Positions 1 to 7,268 of a stretch of DNA of 63,451 nt are shown here, in pieces; the first letter of the stretch is position 1, and every line of letters begins with the position of its first letter. Under the pieces are notes generated by a model that was not told the DNA's origin, did not search any database, and worked only from the letters and a program-made list of their open reading frames with translations. The position numbers and the translations under genes are program-made. Origin of the DNA: an uncultured Prevotellaceae bacterium (GTDB taxonomy: Bacteria > Bacteroidota > Bacteroidia > Bacteroidales > Bacteroidaceae); assembly GCA_946188345.1 (NCBI GenBank), contig CAMHUI010000012.1:1-63451 (forward strand), in the 5' to 3' direction.

Positions 1-1
1 C

Positions 2-55
2 TTGTTGCTTCCTGTCTGCACGGCCATGGCAGACGGGGTGGACCGCCTGGGCAGC
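2..55 (+). repeat. 54-bp direct repeat, copy A
   Basis: This segment matches 1041-1094 at 52 of 54 positions. It encodes the end of a signal peptide plus ADGVDRLGS. Both copies sit at the 5' end of an Rhs remnant and are followed by a hairpin, so it may mark where modules were joined or exchanged. Confidence 0.8.
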
Positions 56-70
56 GTCCGGCGCACAGCC

Positions 71-135
71 ACTCCTTTACTCCTTTACTCCTTAGAGATT
101 TGTTATTGTTCTAAGGAGTTTGGGAGTTTGGGAGT
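71..135. repeat. Hairpin inside Rhs module A
   Basis: The left arm (71-95) holds three ACTCC units spaced by TTT and ends CTTAG. After a 15-nt loop, the right arm (111-135) starts CTAAG and carries three GGAGT units. The GGAGT/ACTCC units pair perfectly and the 3-nt spacers do not. The element keeps the reading frame open, so it is translated within the Rhs fragment. It looks like a small interspersed palindromic element and not a terminator. Confidence 0.65.
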
Positions 136-446
136 TTTTTCTCTGCGCATCGTGCGGCAGGACGGCGTCGTGGAGCGCACCAACCACTACTACCCCTACG
201 GCGGCCTGCACGGCGGAAGCACAGGGACGACGGCGCACCGCTTCCGTTTCTCAGGCAAGGAGTACGACCCGCTTCTGACCGTTTCGATTATGGGTCATAT
301 ATAAAAGGCTATAAAACTTCTTATATAAATCCTCGGACAAATACAAACAATGGTAACAAACTCATTAACAAAAGTAAAACTAAACATTTATGGATGGATC
401 TTTTAATAAGTTATCTAAGCATTTTTTTATTATAAGAATAAAAGAA

Positions 447-905
447 GTGCAGTTGCTATTGCTGGCCTTATGCATGTCTCTCGGTGGATGTCTTCCTTTT
501 CCCCTTTGCTCTGATGAGATAGAGCCTGATCATTTACTCGGTTTCTATAATGAAACAGATGAGGCTGTCTTTGTCTATGGTCGTTTTCACTCCAGGAAAA
601 AAGAAAACAATTATTACAATATGGAAGAAAAGGCTTCTTGTTTAGAAATGTGGTCAGAACTCGTCAAACCAGGCAGTAGTACCTCTTTCAAAATCTATGA
701 CGAGAATTTTGATACAGACATCTTTGATATATATGTATTCAAGAAGCAGACGTGGGATGACAACGGAACAGTCTCCTTGTTGGAGAAAAACATTTATGAC
801 TATAACTATATGTTTCAATCCTCTAAGGAAATGCAAACCACCAATTATGTTATAAAATACAAGGGAGAACAGGTGGAAGAAAGAATTCGTGTCATTTATT
901 TTTAA
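447..905 (+). CDS. Putative Rhs-immunity lipoprotein
   Basis: A protein of about 152 residues with a hydrophobic N terminus (QLLLLALCMSLGGC) that fits a lipoprotein signal with lipobox LGGC. An ATG exists at 390, but it would overlap the shifted Rhs tail, which stops at 435, and would put a charged stretch before the hydrophobic core. GTG 447, preceded by AAAAGAA, gives a normal signal peptide. I recognise no family. The gene is clearly AT-rich beside its neighbours. Its position directly after an Rhs tip and before a second Rhs remnant suggests an immunity protein acting in the cell envelope. This is inferred from context only; an ordinary small lipoprotein is the alternative. Confidence 0.55.
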   Translation: MQLLLLALCMSLGGCLPFPLCSDEIEPDHLLGFYNETDEAVFVYGRFHSRKKENNYYNMEEKASCLEMWSELVKPGSSTSFKIYDENFDTDIFDIYVFKKQTWDDNGTVSLLEKNIYDYNYMFQSSKEMQTTNYVIKYKGEQVEERIRVIYF

Positions 906-1040
906 CGTTATGCCTCCACAGAGAAAGATGCCCCGCCGGGAAAATTTTGGGAAGTTATTTATAAGCCTGAGTAACATGGTCTCTGCTACCTTGAAGAGTA
1001 ACAAATCCGAATGTTAAAACGGCTCCTGACATATTGCCTG

Positions 1041-1094
1041 TTATTGCTTCCTGTCTGCACGGTCATGGCAGACGGGGTGGACCGCCTGGGCAGC
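1041..1094 (+). repeat. 54-bp direct repeat, copy B
   Basis: Near-identical partner of 2-55 with two mismatches. It encodes the end of the signal peptide and the first mature residues of Rhs module B. Confidence 0.8.
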
Positions 1095-1116
1095 ATACGC
1101 GACGGGATGAAGGCCG

Positions 1117-1173
1117 ATGGATTTATAAATCCTTGCATTATAGCCGTCCCTTATCAAGGGACTCTAAATCCAT
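1117..1173. repeat. Hairpin inside Rhs module B
   Basis: The outer arms ATGGATTTA (1117-1125) and TAAATCCAT (1165-1173) are exact inverted repeats. An inner palindrome GTCCCTT-ATC-AAGGGAC lies at 1146-1162. The sequence differs from the hairpin in module A, but it occupies the equivalent place, shortly after the DRLGS codons. Confidence 0.6.
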
Positions 1174-1325
1174 GCGACTACAACGCGTGGGGCCGACAGA
1201 CCGTCAGCCGCGACAGCATCGGCATCTGCCAGGGCTACACCGGACAACAGCTGCTACTACGCGGAGATAGGACTATAGATTACTCATAATTAACATCAAG
1301 GAAAATGATTATAAAGGGAACTGAT

Positions 1326-2612
1326 ATGAAACACATTTTTGTTATTATTTCCGTTGTCATCGGCAGCATGTCTTTTGGAGACCTGCAGGCTCAGGGGTTG
1401 GAAAAGACAAGTGATTTTGGGGGTCAAGGTCTGATGATATACGATGATACTTTGTTTGTCGGCAGCCGTGAGGGGCTGATGTTCTATGCTCTCAAGGCTG
1501 AGAAAGAGTGGAAACACTATGGCTCTGATGAGTTATCCGTTGCTGAGTTCGTCAAGGATGGTAAACACATCCTAGCTGTTATTCCTTCGACTGATGAATT
1601 AGCATCGTCTTTAATGCTTTCTACGGACGGATGTAACACTTATACTGACTTGATGGGACAACTCACCATTGCCGGCCATAAAGAGAACAAGCCTTATACC
1701 TGCGTTTTGAACATTGTTCAGGATCCGGGAGACAGAAAGCATGTGTATGCTGCGGTATCTAGAAGTAACAAGTCCTATGCAGCAGACCTCTTAGAAAGCA
1801 GGGATTTCGGCCAGACATGGGCAATGGTTGGTTGCTGTTGGAAACAGTTGGAAGATAATTGGTATTCGTCAATACCGGGCAGTTGTGGAGTGTCTATCAA
1901 TCCTTACCATCCTGAATATGGCTACATCTATGGGAAGATGACGGGCATTGATGTTAACCTCAACTATCTACTCCGAACAACGGATGGCTTTCAAAGCATA
2001 ATAGAAGAGGAAAACAACAACATTAGAATAGACAACTATAGTTCCAAAAGGTATCCAATCGGATTGTCTATGGCCTTTTCCCCTTCAGATAGCAACATCG
2101 CTCTGATGTATACTTGCTGCGGGATTCTTCGTACTGTCAACGGGGGTGAAACATGGAACCTTTGTCTTCAGTTTCTCAATGAAGACCATTATGAGTGGGC
2201 ACATCAGGGTCAGCTGATATTCGACAGGGAACATCCTGAAATGGTTTATTGCTTTATGTCTCGCATACTTCTCGAGCCACATGAAACCGTCTTCTATTTC
2301 TCTGACGACGAAGGCCTGACGTGGAGAGAATCTTACGTGAATGATTTGGAAACCCCATTGAGTATATGCTATCCTTATAACTATGGAAGTTACAATCAGC
2401 CATTCATGGCATTATACGAAGGCTCTCTGTTTTTTTCGACGTACAACGGAGTTTATAGAATAGAAACCGACATGTTGAAGAGTGGTCTGAGTAACGTCAA
2501 AAGAGGAGCCAACTCTAAGGAATCGGTCTTCGACCTGCAGGGCCGCCGCGTGACGGACGCAGCCCAGAAGGGCATGTTTATTGTCAACGGCAAGAAGGTG
2601 GTCAAGAATTAA
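1326..2612 (+). CDS. Secreted beta-propeller protein with sorting-like tail
   Basis: The likely start is ATG 1326 (MKHIFVIISVVIGSMSFG), which opens a signal peptide; the longer frame from 1305 adds only MIIKGTD. The mature protein of about 400 residues has propeller-type repeats with Asp-box-like turns (SRDFGQTW, TVNGGETW, SDDEGLTW), as in sialidase-like and photosynthesis-stability-like folds. The last 30 residues (VFDLQGRRV, then GMFIVNGKKVVKN) match the short C-terminal tail common on exported Prevotella proteins, which suggests surface delivery, possibly by the type IX system. No catalytic residues of a known sialidase are evident. Function unknown. Confidence 0.7.
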   Translation: MKHIFVIISVVIGSMSFGDLQAQGLEKTSDFGGQGLMIYDDTLFVGSREGLMFYALKAEKEWKHYGSDELSVAEFVKDGKHILAVIPSTDELASSLMLSTDGCNTYTDLMGQLTIAGHKENKPYTCVLNIVQDPGDRKHVYAAVSRSNKSYAADLLESRDFGQTWAMVGCCWKQLEDNWYSSIPGSCGVSINPYHPEYGYIYGKMTGIDVNLNYLLRTTDGFQSIIEEENNNIRIDNYSSKRYPIGLSMAFSPSDSNIALMYTCCGILRTVNGGETWNLCLQFLNEDHYEWAHQGQLIFDREHPEMVYCFMSRILLEPHETVFYFSDDEGLTWRESYVNDLETPLSICYPYNYGSYNQPFMALYEGSLFFSTYNGVYRIETDMLKSGLSNVKRGANSKESVFDLQGRRVTDAAQKGMFIVNGKKVVKN

Positions 2613-2665
2613 AGCTAACAACTAACAATAATAATCAGAGTAAAGTAAACAGGAGCGTTAGCTCA

Positions 2666-2693
2666 AGAGCCTGCCCCATGTGAGGCAGGCTCT
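2666..2693 (+). terminator. Hairpin after the propeller gene
   Basis: Perfect 10-bp stem AGAGCCTGCC / GGCAGGCTCT with an 8-nt loop, 54 bp after the stop. The T-tract is weak. The rest of 2613-2951 contains no gene I can support; a promoter lies near its right end. Confidence 0.6.
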
Positions 2694-2905
2694 ATTCATG
2701 CATATACCATTGGTGTCCATTCTGTCGCGCGGAGCAATTCCCCCTACTGACTTGAGGGACTCAAGGGACTTTTGGGGAATAAGCTTGTCCTTTTGGTCCT
2801 TATAGTCCGTAGCCGCTCAAACGCTCTGCCTCCGCAGTCTCAGACAACGAATGCATCCGGAGAAAGAATTCCGACCTTTTCCTTGGCGGGAAGAAAAGAA
2901 ATTTG

Positions 2906-2913
2906 TATATTTG
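2906..2913 (+). promoter_or_regulatory. Bacteroidetes -7 box for the BspA-like lipoprotein
   Basis: TATATTTG fits TAnnTTTG and is followed by GCAG. It lies 38 bp before ATG 2952. A CTTGG about 20 bp upstream is a weak -33 candidate. It also shows that the longer reading frame starting at 2772 is not the true gene start. Confidence 0.6.
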
Positions 2914-2951
2914 CAGCGAAATCATATACTCAACGTAAAAGAACAGAAGCT

Positions 2952-3572
2952 ATGAAACAGAAATTTTTCTATGTTTTTTTTGCTTTTTGCCTTTGTCTGG
3001 GCACAGCGAATTTGAGCAGTTGCGACAATGAAGATGATGACAATGAGGTGGAGGCAGAGACCGAAAAACCTCAGGCGTCATATAAAATTATCTATGACGG
3101 GGTGAGTTTTCGCTGTGATTATTACAACGACGACCACTGCGAAGCAACTGTCATAGAATGGGAAGGTTCTCCCATAGGCCCTCAGATGGATGGCTCATAT
3201 GTTAACGAATATCAGCAGGAGAATCTTGTAGTGCCAGAGTCTTTCAAATATGCTGATTATTGGACTTATACAGTTACTGGCATTGACATGCATGCTTTTA
3301 GAGACAGCTATTGTAAGACCATCACACTGCCGGCAACCATTAAGACCATCGGTTTAGGAGCTTTTTCTGAAGCGGGCCTTCTGGAAGCCCTCTACCTCCA
3401 CATTCAAGATCCAGACAAGGTGGTTGGAAAAGAAGCGAACGGACTTGACCCATTCTCTCCAGACAAATATGAGAGGGTGAAGCTGGTTGTGCCGCAGGGT
3501 ACGCTTCAGAAATACAAACGCCACAAGATGTTTGGAAAGTTCAAACATATTGAGGAGGATGCCAACCTATAG
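2952..3572 (+). CDS. BspA-like (LRR_5) lipoprotein, tail cut by a TAG
   Basis: Start at ATG 2952 (MKQKFFYVFFAFCLCLG). A signal peptide ends in the lipobox NLSSC, followed by an acidic linker (DNEDDDNEVEAE). The later half has a BspA-type leucine-rich pattern: ITLPATIKTIGLGAFSEAG and later LVVPQGTLQKYKRH, the usual C-terminal cap of these repeats. The family is surface-exposed and often binding. The frame stops at TAG 3570-3572, yet the same frame stays open to 3716 and encodes the short tail that such Prevotella proteins usually carry, so the gene looks truncated by a nonsense change. The untruncated protein would have about 254 residues. Confidence 0.75.
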   Translation: MKQKFFYVFFAFCLCLGTANLSSCDNEDDDNEVEAETEKPQASYKIIYDGVSFRCDYYNDDHCEATVIEWEGSPIGPQMDGSYVNEYQQENLVVPESFKYADYWTYTVTGIDMHAFRDSYCKTITLPATIKTIGLGAFSEAGLLEALYLHIQDPDKVVGKEANGLDPFSPDKYERVKLVVPQGTLQKYKRHKMFGKFKHIEEDANL

Positions 3573-3716
3573 GCCCCGGCCCAGGAGGTGCGGAAGGATT
3601 CCGAAAATAAGGCTGAGCACTATACGCTGGGCGGCATGAAGACAGATGCTAATGCTAACGGCATCGTCATCACAAGGCAGCGGGACGGCTCCTGCCGGAA
3701 ATACGTGAACAAATAA
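3573..3716 (+). pseudogene. In-frame remnant tail of the BspA-like gene
   Basis: Directly after TAG 3570-3572 and in the same frame, 47 codons read APAQEVRKDSENK, then YTLGGMKTDANANGIVI, then RKYVNK and a TAA. The pattern (aromatic-x-LGG, KG/NGI-V-I, positively charged end) is that of the C-terminal tail seen on neighbouring secreted proteins, for example at 28620-28716. It is separated only by the stop codon, so either the gene acquired a nonsense mutation or the base call at 3570-3572 is wrong. Confidence 0.65.
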
Positions 3717-3765
3717 CTTACTCCACACGACCGCCGACGGTAATCGGCTGAGTATTTAAGAAAGT

Positions 3766-3836
3766 CATCGGATTTGCCTGAATGAACGGATGAGAATCCT
3801 ATCATCCGACTCAGCAGGCAAATCCGATGTTTTTTT
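3766..3836 (+). terminator. Strong rho-independent terminator
   Basis: A perfect 15-bp stem (3766-3780 with 3815-3829) encloses an inner GGATGA/TCATCC stem and is followed by seven T. It ends the BspA-like transcript. The rest of 3837-4086 holds only the HU-gene promoter and a leader of about 135 nt. Confidence 0.85.
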
Positions 3837-3914
3837 GTTATTGGCTTGTCCCGTGGCAGCTGAACGGGATGGCTGCGTGGGGACTTACTGGTTATCACAT
3901 GTAGGCGTGAGGAC

Positions 3915-3945
3915 TTGCAGGTATGGGAAAACCGCCGTACCTTTG
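3915..3945 (+). promoter_or_regulatory. Promoter of the HU-like gene
   Basis: TACCTTTG at 3938-3945 is a consensus -7 box. TTG at 3915-3917 lies 20 nt upstream as the -33 element. The predicted start leaves a leader of about 135 nt before ATG 4087. Confidence 0.65.
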
Positions 3946-4086
3946 CATCGTCAAAATGAACGAGCTGGCTGCAGACTGCTCTTCACGATGACAACAGGAT
4001 GACATGTCGACAAGTCTGAATGAAAAACACACACAGTAAACCTTATTCATTAACCATTAAAAAAATCTAAGAAAGGAAAAACAACT

Positions 4087-4539
4087 ATGGCAGTAAATTA
4101 TCGTTTAACCAAGGAAAACCGTGAAGATGCTAAGTATTTCGGCAAGTGGTACGCCCGTGCCGTGATGACCAACAAGACCAACCTGCGCCAGATTGCAGAG
4201 CTCATCCAGACGAACGTCTCGGTGAAGGAGAGTGATGTCTACGCCGTGCTCATCGAGTTCGTGAACGTCTTGAAGAGTGAGCTCATGGCCTCCCACGCTG
4301 TCGTCATCGAGCGTCTCGGCACGTTCCGCGCCGGACTGAGCACCTCGCCCGCAGAGACGGCGGCTGCCTTCTCGGCCAGCACCAACGTGAAGGGTGTACA
4401 CGTGAACTTCCAGCCCGAGATGCGTTACCTCAGCGGCCAGGGCAAGGGTAAACGCGCTACCTGCATGCTGCTCAGTGGCGTGAAGGTGAAGGAGCTTCCA
4501 GAGAACAAGGTCGACAAGACCGAACCCGAAAAGCCGTAA
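4087..4539 (+). CDS. HU-like DNA-binding protein
   Basis: 150 residues, longer than classical HU (about 90). The first 120 residues have the HU/IHF-like pattern used in Bacteroidales: helices around NLRQIAELIQTNVSVKESDV, the turn MASHAVVIERLGTFRAGL, then a beta-arm region and a basic GKGKRATC stretch. The end is charged and proline-rich (KVDKTEPEKP). AGAAAGGA lies before the ATG. Proteins of this group usually sit with a smalltalk peptide and an amidase; the peptide follows here and the amidase does not. Likely role: nucleoid binding or a structured DNA-binding accessory. The precise role is unknown. Confidence 0.85.
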   Translation: MAVNYRLTKENREDAKYFGKWYARAVMTNKTNLRQIAELIQTNVSVKESDVYAVLIEFVNVLKSELMASHAVVIERLGTFRAGLSTSPAETAAAFSASTNVKGVHVNFQPEMRYLSGQGKGKRATCMLLSGVKVKELPENKVDKTEPEKP

Positions 4540-4553
4540 AAAGGTGTTCCCAA

Positions 4554-4629
4554 CCCCTCAGCCCCACCCTACTTAGACGGGAGGAGCTGAGGGGGCTGAA
4601 CTCCCCGAATACAACGAGCAAGCGGGGAG
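4554..4629. terminator. Two hairpins after the HU-like gene
   Basis: CCCCTCAGC (4554-4562) pairs with GCTGAGGGG (4586-4594), and CTCCCCG (4601-4607) with CGGGGAG (4623-4629). There is no T-tract, so they may attenuate read-through or stabilise the mRNA before the smalltalk peptide. Confidence 0.45.
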
Positions 4630-4684
4630 AAACTTAAGTAGATAACGAATCTCTATTCCCAACTATTATTGGAGGTAAGAAACT

Positions 4685-4783
4685 ATGAAACAGAATTTTT
4701 GGAAACAGCTCATACAGGTCGTCATAACCGTCCTGACGGCCATCGCAACAACTATCGGCACCACCTCGTGTATGGGCTTGTAA
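4685..4783 (+). CDS. Smalltalk-type small protein
   Basis: A 32-residue peptide beginning MKQNFWKQLIQVVITVLTA and ending TTSCMGL. It matches the Bacteroidales smalltalk pattern: a short polar start with a Trp, one hydrophobic helix rich in TAIATT, and a SCM near the end, like a minimal lipoprotein signal. GGAGG (4672-4676) sits 8 bp before the ATG, an unusually good ribosome-binding site for this group. It follows the HU-like gene as in related genomes. The function of the family is unknown. Confidence 0.85.
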   Translation: MKQNFWKQLIQVVITVLTAIATTIGTTSCMGL

Positions 4784-4851
4784 CACTCTTTTGGTGGCTA
4801 TGTACGAGTTGAACAACCCAGGGAACATACGTGTTTCCGCAGATCTTTCCT

Positions 4852-4883
4852 GACGAGGGGGCTGAAAGGAAGCCTCCCTCGTC
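4852..4883. terminator. Hairpin after the smalltalk peptide
   Basis: GACGAGGGGGCT (4852-4863) pairs with AAGCCTCCCTCGTC (4870-4883). A short C-tract follows and there is no T-tract. Apart from this and the hisG promoter, 4784-5110 shows no gene and no amidase remnant. Confidence 0.5.
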
Positions 4884-5059
4884 TGACAAATCCCCCCCCA
4901 AGCGCCTGTCGCTGGCAACAAGTCGACATGAGCGCCGCTGGTGCTTGTCACGACTCGATGATGCAAAGATGAAGCATTGTGCCCGCCGTTCAAAGAGTTC
5001 AAAACGTCAACATTCCTTAAAATCTTTAGTCTACAGGCTTATAATTCATGGGTTTTGTG

Positions 5060-5067
5060 TAAATTTG
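5060..5067 (+). promoter_or_regulatory. -7 box of the histidine operon
   Basis: TAAATTTG followed by GCAG, 43 bp before ATG 5111. The -33 element is not clear. No histidine-rich leader peptide or T-box-like structure is visible, so there is no sign of attenuation. Confidence 0.55.
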
Positions 5068-5110
5068 CAGCGGATGACACGTTGGATTCTTTTAATAAAA
5101 GACTGAGACT

Positions 5111-5962
5111 ATGCTAAGAATTGCTGTACAATCAAAAGGCCGTCTGCACGACCAGACCATGGAGCTGCTGGCCGAGGCAGACATCAAGATAGGCACGAGC
5201 AAGCGCACGCTGCTCTGTAAGTGTGAGAACTTCCCCCTGGAGGTGCTCTATCTGCGTGACGACGACATCCCGCAGAGCGTGGCCACCGGCATCGCCGACA
5301 TCGGCATCGTGGGGGAGAACGAATACATGGAACAAGAGGAGCAGGCGGAGTTCATCATGCGGCTGGGCTTCAGCCGTTGCAGGCTGTCGCTGGCGATTCC
5401 GAAGGAGGCGGAGTACCCGGGCGTGGAGTGGTTCAACGGTAAGACCATCGCCACAAGCTATCCCGTCATCCTTGAACGCTTCCTGAAGAAGAACGGCATA
5501 CAGGCGGAGATCCACCGCATTGCCGGCAGCGTGGAGATATCGCCAAGCATCGGACTGGCCGACGCGATCTTTGACATCGTTAGTAGCGGATCAACGCTGG
5601 TGAGCAACAACCTGAAGGAGGTGGAGGTGGTGATGCAGAGCGAGGCCCTGCTCATCGGCTCGCCCTCGCTGTCGGAGGAGAAACGCGAGATGGTGAGACA
5701 GATGCTGTTCCGTTTCGAGGCCGTCAGACAGGCTGAGGACAAGAAGTACGTGCGGATGAATGTGCCGCGTGAACACCTGGACGACGTGCTGAGCGTGCTG
5801 CCGGGACTGAAGAGCCCGACGGTCATCCCTCTGGCCGACGCCGCCTGGTGCTCGGTACATACCGTGCTCGACCAGCAGCGCTTCTGGGAGATTATCGGCA
5901 AGCTGAAGGAGATGGGGGCTCAGGGCATCCTGGTCACACCGATTGAAAAAATGATATTGTAG
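5111..5962 (+). CDS. hisG: ATP phosphoribosyltransferase, long form
   Basis: First step of histidine synthesis: ATP plus PRPP to phosphoribosyl-ATP. The 283 residues are the long HisG form. The two-lobed catalytic part (residues 1 to about 205) starts MLRIAVQSKGRL and holds GIADIGIVGEN near 63-73 and the PRPP-binding loop DIVSSGSTL near 155-163. The C-terminal ferredoxin-like domain (about 210-283), ending ILVTPIEKMIL, binds histidine for feedback control in this class. It needs no HisZ. It opens a tight operon; the hisD start follows within about 30 bp. Confidence 0.97.
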   Translation: MLRIAVQSKGRLHDQTMELLAEADIKIGTSKRTLLCKCENFPLEVLYLRDDDIPQSVATGIADIGIVGENEYMEQEEQAEFIMRLGFSRCRLSLAIPKEAEYPGVEWFNGKTIATSYPVILERFLKKNGIQAEIHRIAGSVEISPSIGLADAIFDIVSSGSTLVSNNLKEVEVVMQSEALLIGSPSLSEEKREMVRQMLFRFEAVRQAEDKKYVRMNVPREHLDDVLSVLPGLKSPTVIPLADAAWCSVHTVLDQQRFWEIIGKLKEMGAQGILVTPIEKMIL

Positions 5963-5990
5963 CGTGGCTGTTGAGTCGCTTATGATCATT

Positions 5991-7268
5991 ATGAAGATAT
6001 ACAGAAACCCTACAGAAGAAGAAATAAAGTGCATCGTGGAGCGCCCCTCCATCAATCTGGCCTCGCTGCAACAGACCGTAGGAGAGGTGCTGGCAGCGGT
6101 GAAGACCCGTGGCGACGAAGCCGTACGCGACTATGAGGAGCGCTTCGACCACGTCAGGCTGGACGCCCTGCAGGTGTCGGAGGAAGAGTTCGCCGAGGGA
6201 GAGGCACTGGTGAAAGAAGAACTGAAGGAGGCCATTAGGCTGGCCCATCATAACATTGCAACGTTTCATGCCTCGCAACGGCAGGAACATCCACAGGTGG
6301 AGACCTGCAAGGGAGTTGTCTGCTGGCAGAAAGATGTGGCCATCGAGCGCGTGGGGCTGTATATCCCCGGTGGCACGGCTCCGCTGTTCTCTACCGTCCT
6401 GATGCTGGCCACGCCGGCTAAGCTGGCCGGATGCCAGGAAATTGTGCTCTGCTCGCCACCCAACCGCGAGGGGAAGATTCATCCTGCCATCCTTGTCGCT
6501 GCCCGCATCGCCGGCGTGAGTAAGATTTATAAGATTGGCGGTGTGCAAGCCATTGCCGCCATGGCCTACGGCACGGAGAGCGTACCGCAGGTGTACAAGA
6601 TCTTCGGTCCCGGCAACCGCTTCGTCATGGCAGCCAAGCAGGCCGTCAGCCAGCAAGGCGTAGCCATCGACATGCCGGCAGGACCATCGGAGGTCTGCGT
6701 CATCGCCGACGACAAGGCCAATGCCGCCTTCGTGGCTGCTGACCTGCTGTCGCAGGCCGAGCACGGACCCGACTCGCAGGTGCTGCTCGTCACGACTTCG
6801 GAAAAACTGCTGGCAGAAGTAGGGCAGGAGACAGAACGACAGCTTCAGGCGCTGCCGCGAAAGGACTTTGCCGAACAGTCGCTGGTCAACAGCTGTGCCG
6901 TCATCGTGAACACCACAGACGAGGCCATCAGTCTGGCCAACCGATATGCACCAGAGCACCTGATCATCCAGACAGAAGACTATGAACGGCTGACTGGACG
7001 AGTGGCCAATGCCGGCAGTGTATTCCTCGGACCCTATGCCTGCGAGAGTGCCGGCGACTACGCCTCGGGCACCAACCATACGCTGCCCACACACGGCTAT
7101 GCCACAGCCTATAATGGCGTGAACATGGACTCCTTCGTCAGAAAGATTACCTTTCAGCACCTGACCCAGGAAGGTATCCAAACTATCGGCCCTGCCGTAG
7201 AACTGATGGCAGAGGCAGAGGAACTGCAGGCACACAAGAATGCCATGACATTAAGAATAAAGAGATGA
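5991..7268 (+). CDS. hisD: Histidinol dehydrogenase
   Basis: Last two steps of histidine synthesis: NAD-dependent oxidation of histidinol to histidine, with zinc. 425 residues from ATG 5991 ([11 protein letters not shown]). The frame is open from 5964, but family members begin near MKIYRNP. Visible family motifs are [35 protein letters not shown] (zinc ligands) and YAPEHLI (catalytic Glu-His). The stop overlaps the hisC start by 4 bp (ATGA at 7265), so the two are translationally coupled. Confidence 0.97.
   Translation: MKIYRNPTEEEIKCIVERPSINLASLQQTVGEVLAAVKTRGDEAVRDYEERFDHVRLDALQVSEEEFAEGEALVKEELKEAIRLAHHNIATFHASQRQEHPQVETCKGVVCWQKDVAIERVGLYIPGGTAPLFSTVLMLATPAKLAGCQEIVLCSPPNREGKIHPAILVAARIAGVSKIYKIGGVQAIAAMAYGTESVPQVYKIFGPGNRFVMAAKQAVSQQGVAIDMPAGPSEVCVIADDKANAAFVAADLLSQAEHGPDSQVLLVTTSEKLLAEVGQETERQLQALPRKDFAEQSLVNSCAVIVNTTDEAISLANRYAPEHLIIQTEDYERLTGRVANAGSVFLGPYACESAGDYASGTNHTLPTHGYATAYNGVNMDSFVRKITFQHLTQEGIQTIGPAVELMAEAEELQAHKNAMTLRIKR

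Larger units (their letters stand above)
2..435 (+). pseudogene. Degraded Rhs module A, cut by the left edge
   Basis: The frame open from the window edge to 304 encodes the end of a signal-peptide-like segment (LLPVCTAMADGVDRLGSV), then a translated hairpin, then an Rhs-associated core remnant with NHYYPYGGLHGGSTG and FRFSGKEYD. Rhs cores usually continue into a sequence like FDYGARQYD. Here that continuation (FDYGSYIKGYKTS) lies in another frame starting near 283 and running to a TAA at 433-435, so the core has apparently shifted frame within about 270-285. The tail after the core would be about 50 residues, short for a toxin tip. A lipoprotein that could be the matching immunity gene starts 12 bp later. 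I infer a displaced or decayed Rhs C-terminal module. Whether a complete gene lies to the left cannot be seen. Confidence 0.6.
1011..1289 (+). pseudogene. Degraded Rhs module B
   Basis: A 92-residue frame starts MLKRLLTYCLLLLPVC, a complete signal peptide matching the partial one at the window start. It continues ADGVDRLGSIRDGMKADG, passes through a hairpin, and ends with Rhs-like NAWGRQTVSRDSIG and GYTGQQ. The real Rhs body of a thousand or more residues is missing; only the exported start and a short late segment remain. It may be an orphan cassette that can recombine through the shared 5' sequence, or simply debris. A short secreted peptide cannot be excluded. Confidence 0.55.

Noticed and set aside
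71..135. ACTCC units at 71-135 as a CRISPR-like array
   Set aside because: Units are 5 bp and the right side is the inverse complement of the left, so it is one hairpin and not repeats with spacers.
390..446. ATG 390 as start of the immunity-like lipoprotein
   Set aside because: It would overlap the Rhs tail stop at 435 and put a charged stretch before the signal; GTG 447 gives a normal lipoprotein signal.
4784..5110. Amidase gene expected after the smalltalk peptide
   Set aside because: All frames were read; no amidase motif or decayed copy is visible.
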